A DNA stretch of 18,388 nt from an uncultured Campylobacter sp. GTDB taxonomy: Bacteria > Campylobacterota > Campylobacteria > Campylobacterales > Campylobacteraceae. Positions 13,645 to 18,388 of the stretch are shown here, one piece after another (the first letter of the stretch is position 1; each line of letters opens with the position of its first letter). Location: the NCBI RefSeq assembly GCF_905372745.1, contig NZ_CAJPQR010000041.1, forward strand, positions 1-18,388, given 5' to 3'. Below the pieces are notes generated by a model. That model saw only the letters and a list, made by a program, of their open reading frames with translations. It searched no databases and was not told the origin of the DNA. The translations under genes and the position numbers were made by a program.

Positions 13645-14541
13645 ATGACAAATTTTAAAACTATCGTGGCTCTTTTTGCGGGAGTCACGCTCTCTTATTC
13701 TGCTTCCAATGAAATTTCGGTATTTGATGCTGGAAATTTAGATAGTTCTAGCCCTTATGGTTTGACTGATAATGAAAAAACGTTTCTAAAAAATAAACAA
13801 AACGTAGAAAACCTAAGTAGAAATATGGGCGATGTCGAGTCAAATTTAAATGCCATGCAAGAGCGCCTAGAAGGCTTACAAAGCGTTTTAGACGGGCTAA
13901 ATTCAAGAATATCTAGGATAGAAAAAAGACTAAACGATCTCGAAGGAAACGACGGAAATTCTACCGCAAAAAGCGATTTTGAGGAGCTTAAAAAATACGT
14001 AGAAGAAAGTCGAAAAATACAAGAAGCCAATAATGCTAAAATCACCAAAGCCCTTAAAGATATGGGTGCCTTGATAGATAAGAGCAACGCTGTGCCCGCT
14101 ACCACAAAAAAAAACGATGAAGACAAGCCGGTAGATAACAATAGCCCGGTTGCTGAGCCGCAAACTCCAAAGGCTGATTTTACTAAACAAAAAAATCAAG
14201 ATGTGGCGAGCGAAGCCAAAAAGCTGTTTGACGCAGGCAAGCTTGACGATGCAAAAGCTAGATACGAGTATCTTTTAAGCAAAGATCATAAGCCTGCTAT
14301 GGCAAATTTTTATCTCGGCGAGATAGCGTATCAGCAAAAAGCTTATAACAACGCCATAAAATACTACCAGCAAAGTATTCAGCTGTACGACAAAGCTGAC
14401 TATACGCCAAAACTTCTTTATCACACAGCTATCAGCTTTGATAAGATAAAAGACACGGCAAGTGCGAATAAATTTTACAAAGCGCTAAAACTAGGCTATC
14501 CTGACAGCAAAGAAGCCAAAGCCGCACCCATTCGAAACTAA
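13645..14541 (+). CDS. cpoB: Tol-Pal coordination protein CpoB (YbgF-like), TPR
   Basis: 298 residues. In E. coli CpoB links Tol action to peptidoglycan synthesis at the septum. The N-terminus is a signal peptide (about 1-20), followed by VFDAGNLDSSSPYGL. A predicted coiled coil covers about 48-105 (SNLNAMQERLEGLQSVLDGL region) and perhaps 110-140, and an Asn/Pro/Thr-rich linker runs from 148 to 182. TPR repeats occupy about 188-295, with K-A-Y-N-N-A-I-K-Y-Y-Q-Q-S as a clear repeat helix. The coiled coil plus TPR layout and the place right after pal fit CpoB. No clear Shine-Dalgarno precedes the ATG, so translation may depend on ribosomes finishing pal. Confidence 0.88.
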   Translation: MTNFKTIVALFAGVTLSYSASNEISVFDAGNLDSSSPYGLTDNEKTFLKNKQNVENLSRNMGDVESNLNAMQERLEGLQSVLDGLNSRISRIEKRLNDLEGNDGNSTAKSDFEELKKYVEESRKIQEANNAKITKALKDMGALIDKSNAVPATTKKNDEDKPVDNNSPVAEPQTPKADFTKQKNQDVASEAKKLFDAGKLDDAKARYEYLLSKDHKPAMANFYLGEIAYQQKAYNNAIKYYQQSIQLYDKADYTPKLLYHTAISFDKIKDTASANKFYKALKLGYPDSKEAKAAPIRN

Positions 14542-14564
14542 AACTTTTTTAATAAATTTAACGA

Positions 14565-14570
14565 TATAAT
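14565..14570 (+). promoter_or_regulatory. -10 box of a promoter for the slyD-fabD-mtnN-ttcA group
   Basis: A perfect TATAAT lies in the 58-base gap after cpoB, with a T-rich stretch (six T at 14545-14550) about 15 bases upstream. The expected start is near 14577, giving a leader of about 20 nt before the slyD GTG, which has AGGAG at 14589-14593. Confidence 0.68.
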
Positions 14571-14599
14571 CACGTTATTTTCATAAATAGGAGAAAAAC

Positions 14600-15181
14600 G
14601 TGAAAGAACAAGTTATAGCTATGTTTTATGAGCTAAAAGATGCAAAAACGGGCGAAATTTTAGAGTCCAATATGCAAGTAGGGCAGGAGATTTCTTTTTT
14701 AACGGGCCGCGGACACATCATTGAGAAGCTAGAAGAAGAGGTCGCCAAACTAGAAAAAGGCGAAACGAAGGTTATCATTATCCCAGCTGCGCAAGCTTGC
14801 GGCGAGTATGATTCTAGTGCCGTTCAGATGCTACCTAAAGAGCAATTTGCGGGCATAGAGCTAAAAGAGGGCATGGAGCTTTTCGGTCAAGGCGAGCACG
14901 GCGAGAGCGTACGCGTGATAGTAAAATCTATCGGCGAGGACGACGTGACGGTTGATTTTAACCACCCTTACGCGGGCAAAGATTTGGAGTTTAAGGTTCA
15001 AATTTTCGACAAACGCGACGCTACGCCGGACGAGATAGCTACGGGCATGGTAGCCGGCGCTCACGCATGCGGATGCAGCGGGCACGATCAAGACCATCAT
15101 CACGGCGAGGGCGGTTGCTGCGGACACGGACACCATGACCACGGTCACCACCACGGCGACGGCGGATGCGGCTGCCACTAG
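14600..15181 (+). CDS. slyD: FKBP-type peptidyl-prolyl isomerase SlyD with His/Cys-rich metal-binding tail
   Basis: 193 residues, GTG start. SlyD speeds proline isomerisation, acts as a chaperone through an inserted flap, and hands nickel to hydrogenase maturation. The FKBP half-domain (about 1-65) includes FYELKDAKTGEIL and the FLTGRGHIIEKLEE active-site loop. The insert-in-flap chaperone domain covers about 66-125, and the fold closes with NHPYAGKDLEFKVQI (121-135). The tail from 155 to 193 has 13 His and 6 Cys in 39 residues, arranged as CGC, HHH, CC, HGHHDHGHHH and CGC, which should bind Ni, Zn or Cu. The tail makes long spurious frames on the opposite strand. fabD starts 10 bases after the stop, and its Shine-Dalgarno overlaps the stop. 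Confidence 0.95.
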   Translation: MKEQVIAMFYELKDAKTGEILESNMQVGQEISFLTGRGHIIEKLEEEVAKLEKGETKVIIIPAAQACGEYDSSAVQMLPKEQFAGIELKEGMELFGQGEHGESVRVIVKSIGEDDVTVDFNHPYAGKDLEFKVQIFDKRDATPDEIATGMVAGAHACGCSGHDQDHHHGEGGCCGHGHHDHGHHHGDGGCGCH

Positions 15182-15191
15182 GAGAGCCTAG

Positions 15192-16112
15192 ATGAGAGCG
15201 GCGTTTATATTCCCGGGACAAGGCTCGCAAAGCGTCGGTATGGGTAAGGAAATTTACGAAAATTTCCGCCCGGCCGCCGAGCTTTTACAAAATGCAAGCG
15301 ATAGCCTAAAAATCGACTTTTCAAATCTACTTTTCAACGAAAACGACCTCATAAACAGGAGCGAATTTACCCAGCCTGCCATCGTTTTAAACTCGCTTAT
15401 GTGCTATCTCGCGCTAAAGCAAAGCGTAAATTTAGAGCCTAGCTTCGCGCTTGGCCACTCTTTGGGCGAGTTTAGCGCGCTTGCGGTTAGCGGTGCGTTT
15501 GATTTTGCGGGTGCGCTTAGGATCGTAAATTTGCGCGGTAAATTTATGCAAGAGGACTGCGCGGGCAAAGACGTGACGATGAGCGTTATTTTGGGTCTTA
15601 GCGACGAGACGGTCGAGCAAATTTGCAAAAACGCACAAGCGGACGGCCATCAAATTTACGCGGCGAATTACAACTGCGACGGTCAGATCGTGATCGCGGG
15701 ACTAAAAGACGACATCGCCAAATTTGAGTCCGCGTTTAAAGAAGCGGGCGCTAAGCGCGTACTGCCTCTAAATATGTCCGTCATCAGCCACTGCCCGCTT
15801 TTAAAGAGCGCTAGCGAGAAGCTAACGGCGCAGCTAGAGCCAGCGTTGGCAGTTAAATTTGACCCGGTCGTTTCAAACGCGTCTGCGAAGCCTTACGGCA
15901 CGAAAGACGAAGCGCTAAATTTGCTAAAAGCCCAGCTCGTTAGCCCCGTTTTATACAAACAAAGCATCAAAAGCATCGAAAACGAGGTCGATATTTTCGT
16001 GGAGTTCGGCGGTAGCGTGCTAAAAGGCATCAACAAAAAAATCACCGAGAAGCCGACATTTAGCGTCACCGATCTTGGCAGCCTTGAAGAGCTTTTAAAG
16101 GAGCTTAAATGA
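15192..16112 (+). CDS. fabD: Malonyl-CoA:ACP transacylase
   Basis: 306 residues. FabD moves malonyl from CoA to acyl carrier protein, supplying the two-carbon donor of fatty-acid synthesis. FPGQGSQSVGMGK at 7-19 is the N-terminal signature. The nucleophile elbow GHSLGE at 88-93 has Ser90, NLRGKFMQ supplies Arg115 for the malonyl carboxylate, and VISHCPLL supplies the catalytic His200. The end VEFGGSVLKGINKKI is also conserved. AGGAG at 15180-15184 overlaps the slyD stop. The TGA stop overlaps the mtnN ATG by 4 bases. Confidence 0.97.
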   Translation: MRAAFIFPGQGSQSVGMGKEIYENFRPAAELLQNASDSLKIDFSNLLFNENDLINRSEFTQPAIVLNSLMCYLALKQSVNLEPSFALGHSLGEFSALAVSGAFDFAGALRIVNLRGKFMQEDCAGKDVTMSVILGLSDETVEQICKNAQADGHQIYAANYNCDGQIVIAGLKDDIAKFESAFKEAGAKRVLPLNMSVISHCPLLKSASEKLTAQLEPALAVKFDPVVSNASAKPYGTKDEALNLLKAQLVSPVLYKQSIKSIENEVDIFVEFGGSVLKGINKKITEKPTFSVTDLGSLEELLKELK

Positions 16113-16792
16113 TAGCGATCTTAGGCGCGATGCGCGAGGAGGTCGCTCCTCTGCTCGAGCGCATCAAGGATTACAAGGAGGTTAAGCACGCAAATAACGT
16201 ATTTTACCTAGCAAACTTCGGCGGCAAAGAGCTTGTGATAGCCTACTCTAAGATCGGCAAGGTAAACGCCGCTCTTACCGCAAGCGCGATGATAGAGAAA
16301 TTTGGTGCCAGTAAGCTACTCTTTACCGGCGTCGCAGGCGCGCTAAATCCAAATTTGAAAATCGGCGATATGCTTTACGCGACTAGCCTGGTGCAGCACG
16401 ACGTCGATATAACGGCGTTTGGCCACCCTTACGGCTACGTGCCCGAGACCAGCATCTTTATCAAAAGCGACGACTCTCTAAACGCGTTAGCCTCTAGCGT
16501 CGCGGCCGAAAAAGGCATCGAGCTAAAAGGCGGAGTCATAGCCACGGGTGATCAGTTTATCTGCGATAATGCTAAAAAAGAGTGGCTAAAGGCAACCTTC
16601 AAAGCCGATGCGGCCGAGATGGAGGGCGCTAGCGTGGCGCTGGTTTGCGAGAGTCTTGGCGTGCCGTTTTTCGTGCTTCGCGCGATTAGTGACGAGGCGG
16701 GCGGCAGCGCGGAGTTTGACTTCGATAAATTTTTACAAGACTCGGCAAACGTGAGCGCGCAGTTTATGCTCGCTATGATCGAGCGGCTATGA
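16109..16792 (+). CDS. mtnN: 5'-methylthioadenosine/S-adenosylhomocysteine nucleosidase (also aminofutalosine hydrolase)
   Basis: 227 residues. The enzyme cleaves the N-glycosidic bond of MTA and SAH. In Campylobacter and Helicobacter the same family also splits 6-amino-6-deoxyfutalosine in the futalosine route to menaquinone (MqnB role), which is established for the group and inferred here. ILGAMREEV at 4-12 carries the general base Glu11, FTGVAGALNP is at 72-81, EMEGASVALV at 170-179 holds the ribose-binding Glu172, and AISDEAGG contains the catalytic Asp195. Start and stop overlap both neighbours by 4 bases (ATGA), showing tight coupling. Confidence 0.95.
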   Translation: MIAILGAMREEVAPLLERIKDYKEVKHANNVFYLANFGGKELVIAYSKIGKVNAALTASAMIEKFGASKLLFTGVAGALNPNLKIGDMLYATSLVQHDVDITAFGHPYGYVPETSIFIKSDDSLNALASSVAAEKGIELKGGVIATGDQFICDNAKKEWLKATFKADAAEMEGASVALVCESLGVPFFVLRAISDEAGGSAEFDFDKFLQDSANVSAQFMLAMIERL

Positions 16793-17559
16793 TAGAGCTT
16801 AGCAAGCGGCTGCTGCGCCAGGTCGGGCAGACCAACGCCAGATACCGCATGGTGCGCGGCGGGGATAAAATTTTGCTCGGTCTTAGCGGCGGCAAGGACA
16901 GCCTCGCGCTCGCGCACGTGCTAAAACACATGCAAAACGTCACGCCCGAAAAATTTGAGTTTAAGGCCGTGACGCTAAGCTACGGCATGGGCGAGGACTA
17001 CGCCTATCTCACGCGCCACTGCGCCGAGCACGGCATCGAGCATGACGTGATCGATAGCTCGATATTTGAGATATCGAAGGACAAGATCCGCAAAAACTCC
17101 AGCTTTTGCAGCTTTTTCTCGCGTATGAGGCGCGGCTATCTCTACACCTACGCGCTCGAGCACGGTTTTAACAAGCTCGCCATCGCCCACCACCTCGACG
17201 ACGCGGTCGAGAGCTTTTTTATGAATTTTACTTATAACGGCGCGCTGCGAACGCTTGCTCCAAAATACGTCGCGGCAAACGGTATCGAGGTTATCAGGCC
17301 GTTTATATTCGTGCGCGAAAGACAGCTACGCGAAAACGCCGTGCGAAACGGACTTACGGTTATCGGCGACGAGGCGTGTCCGGCGATGCGATTTGATATC
17401 AAGATGCCTCACGCTAGAGCCGAAACCAAGGAGCTTTTGGCAAATTTAGAAAAGCAAAATCCAAAGCTCTTCGTCTCGCTAAAGGCTGCTTTTGAAAACA
17501 TCCACAGCGATACGTTTTTCGCCGCTCAGGCGCAAAATTTAGAAGAATGCGACGATTGA
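16789..17559 (+). CDS. ttcA: TtcA-family PP-loop tRNA sulfur-transfer protein, with an altered Cys-x-x-Cys
   Basis: 256 residues. TtcA adenylates and thiolates C32 of tRNAs in the cytoplasm and needs a 4Fe-4S cluster. The PP-loop SGGKDS is at 33-38, and HHLDDAVESFFMN at 134-146 is the family's adenylation-site block. The segment RKNSSFCSFFSRMRRGYLY (101-119) lines up with the E. coli region that carries Cys122-x-x-Cys125. Here Cys107 is kept, but the second position is Phe110. The third ligand is probably Cys197 in EACPAMRFD. So only two of the three known cluster cysteines are visible. The substituted codon is TTC, one base away from TGC. It overlaps mtnN by 4 bases and ends the group. Family membership is firm, but the exact substrate is less so. 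Confidence 0.82.
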   Translation: MIELSKRLLRQVGQTNARYRMVRGGDKILLGLSGGKDSLALAHVLKHMQNVTPEKFEFKAVTLSYGMGEDYAYLTRHCAEHGIEHDVIDSSIFEISKDKIRKNSSFCSFFSRMRRGYLYTYALEHGFNKLAIAHHLDDAVESFFMNFTYNGALRTLAPKYVAANGIEVIRPFIFVRERQLRENAVRNGLTVIGDEACPAMRFDIKMPHARAETKELLANLEKQNPKLFVSLKAAFENIHSDTFFAAQAQNLEECDD

Positions 17560-18197
17560 TACTCGTAAATTTATCCGCTTTGGATGGCTGCTGATTTTGG
17601 TTGGAGCGGGCTTGGCTTAACGCTAATTTTATGCCGGATTTTGGCTATTTGACGTTTTTGTCAATTTTAAGCGAAATAAAATTCGGCAACTTTGTCCCTT
17701 TATCTCGTGTATTTAGAGATTTAAAACGGCAAATTTTAGCTACTTGCCCATTTGTGCCGCATCTGGTTGGAGTTACCGAATTAAGCGACGATGCGACCGT
17801 TTTTGATAGATCTAGCGAAATTTTAGCAAATTTTGCAAAAATCAATCAAGCTACAAAATTATAAGCCTTGCGTCGATAAAATTTGTAGGAGTGTCCAAAA
17901 GTAAAATTTGCTCGAATGTCGAATATACTAAAGGTACTCTGGCAAAACCCAGCCTAATAATCTGTTTTAGCGTCAAATTATAGACTAACGACCTTGTATA
18001 TATATATTCGTCGCAGCATCGCTATAAAACCACATTGTCTCCAAAAAGACCGTTATAGTTATGACCAATAGCAAATGAGAAATTTACTACCGCATGAAAA
18101 AATCAAAAACTGTATACCAAAATTAGGATTTTGCCGTAACTCTGCCTAAATCTAACTAAATCATATTTTCTATTCTTACCGATAAATTTCATTTTTA
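17560..18197. other. Gene-poor stretch with decayed or repeat-like sequence
   Basis: About 640 bases without a convincing intact gene. A frame on + at 17601-17864 (TTG start, or ATG at 17631) is open for 87 codons and the opposite strand is open over 17645-17845, but neither has a ribosome binding site, a good start or a recognised domain. The + frame contains CPFVPHLVGVTELSDD, the opposite one TPTRCGTNGQVAKICRF. A 5-bp AT-rich hairpin, TTGAC-6-GTCAA, lies near 17648-17663 and is too weak to call a terminator for ttcA. The right part, from about 17850, holds the broken minus-strand frame listed separately. Confidence 0.5.
17851..18192 (-). pseudogene. Candidate decayed minus-strand ORF with two in-frame stops
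   Basis: Reading the minus strand from an ATG at 18192-18190, one frame runs 114 codons to a TAG at 17853-17851 and is interrupted only by TGA (18105-18103) and TAG (18024-18022). The three pieces look protein-like: KFIGKNRKYDLVRFRQSYGK in the first, VVNFSFAIGHNYNGLFGDNV in the second, and FARVPLVYSTFEQILLLD with DTPTNFIDARL in the third. An AT-rich non-coding frame of this length would usually carry more stops. I do not recognise a domain. It may be a degraded gene, a fragment of a dispersed Campylobacter repeat or chance. It has no visible Shine-Dalgarno. Confidence 0.35.
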
Positions 18198-18214
18198 TTT
18201 TTTTTTGATATAAT
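18198..18214 (+). promoter_or_regulatory. Strong sigma-70 promoter for the gene at the right edge
   Basis: Nine T (18198-18206), then GA, lead into a perfect TATAAT at 18209-18214. This is the best match in the window to the Campylobacter housekeeping promoter. The expected transcript start is near 18221, which leaves a leader of about 160 nt before the ATG at 18380. Confidence 0.8.
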
Positions 18215-18220
18215 CGCACG

Positions 18221-18379
18221 TATTCTTAAAAGGTTTTTAAACCGTAACGCACGCTAAATTTAGGTATCAAATATCGATATGTCTAGCGCCGATTTGTCGG
18301 TTTATAAAGCATTCCAAGCTTAGATTTAACCCGCCTTTAAGACGTCAAACCATAACTAAGAACATTAAAAGGAGTCCAC
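18221..18379 (+). other. Long 5' untranslated leader with short palindromes
   Basis: About 160 nt separate the predicted transcript start from the start codon, much longer than the 20-50 nt leaders of the other promoters here. It contains the inverted repeat GGTTTTTAAACC (18232-18243), the palindromes CTAAATTTAG (18254-18263) and ATATCGATAT (18271-18280), and a 4-bp hairpin CCGA-TTTG-TCGG (18289-18300). None is a riboswitch that I can name. AAGGAG at 18369-18374 is an ideal ribosome binding site. Confidence 0.4.
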
Positions 18380-18388
18380 ATGGCAGTA
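18380..18388 (+). CDS. 5' end of a gene running off the window (starts Met-Ala-Val)
   Basis: Only three codons are visible, ATG GCA GTA, preceded at 5 bases by AAGGAG and further upstream by a strong promoter. Such signals suggest a well-expressed gene. Met-Ala-Val opens several highly expressed small proteins (for example ribosomal protein L32 and some ferredoxins), but three residues cannot identify it. Confidence 0.6.

Noticed and set aside
13755..14199. Two minus-strand open frames opposite the cpoB coiled coil and linker
   Set aside because: Hydrophobic Ser/Phe/Leu-rich antisense of a charged coiled coil. No start signals or domains.
14861..15230. Minus-strand frames opposite the SlyD tail, Val/Ala- or Arg-rich
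   Set aside because: They are the complement of His/Gly/Cys codons. SlyD is clear in the forward frame.
18279..18323. 14-codon upstream ORF in the leader of the right-edge gene
   Set aside because: No Shine-Dalgarno before its ATG and no run of regulatory codons that would suggest an attenuator peptide.
1..18388. CRISPR arrays, insertion sequences, tRNA or rRNA genes, prophage or defence cassette
   Set aside because: No spaced direct repeats, transposase motifs, terminal repeats, cloverleaf-like sequence or defence domains were seen on either strand. Apart from the EF-hand gene and the 17.6-18.2 kb stretch, the window is conserved housekeeping sequence.

Overview
This window looks like chromosomal DNA of a Campylobacter species. 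The evidence is the overused AAATTT/AAAATTTTA words, promoters with a T-tract plus G in place of a -35 box, and a gene order that, from memory, matches the Campylobacter jejuni run proB-fmt-birA-parA-parB-atpF'FHAGDC-tolQRAB-pal-cpoB-slyD-fabD-mtnN-ttcA. Base composition seems less AT-rich than C. jejuni, so a relative such as the C. showae/rectus/curvus group is plausible. The species cannot be fixed from the sequence alone. All confident genes are on the + strand.

Layout. 1-59: the end of an upstream gene, probably proB. 188-529: a small exported two-EF-hand protein, the one accessory gene in the conserved run. 779-2423: fmt (formylation of initiator tRNA) and birA (biotin ligase without a DNA-binding domain). 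2514-4194: a promoter, then parA and parB for chromosome segregation. 4226-9984: a second near-identical promoter, then seven ATP synthase genes encoding b', b, delta, alpha, gamma, beta and epsilon. The a and c subunits are not here. 9984-14541: tolQ, tolR, tolA, tolB, pal and cpoB, the envelope-constriction system, with tolQ overlapping atpC by one base and a further promoter before pal. 14565-17559: a promoter, then slyD, fabD, mtnN and ttcA. The last three are joined by 4-base overlaps. 17560-18197: no convincing gene, but a minus-strand reading frame broken by two stops that looks like a decayed coding remnant. 18198-18388: a strong promoter, a leader of about 160 nt, a strong Shine-Dalgarno and the first three codons of a gene that runs off the end.

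How it fits together. The parAB-atp neighbourhood resembles the origin-proximal parAB-atp cluster of many bacteria. ATP synthase either makes ATP from the proton motive force or consumes ATP to maintain that force, and TolQR uses the force to energise TolA, so the atpC-tolQ overlap puts a producer/consumer pair on one likely transcript. The slyD-ttcA block covers protein folding/nickel handling, fatty-acid initiation, MTA/SAH recycling (and menaquinone synthesis in this group) and tRNA thiolation.

I found no CRISPR array, insertion sequence, tRNA or rRNA, and no clear new multi-gene system. The items most worth checking are the TtcA-like protein with Phe at one expected iron-sulfur cysteine, the EF-hand protein at 188-529, the broken minus-strand frame at 17851-18192 and the long leader before 18380.
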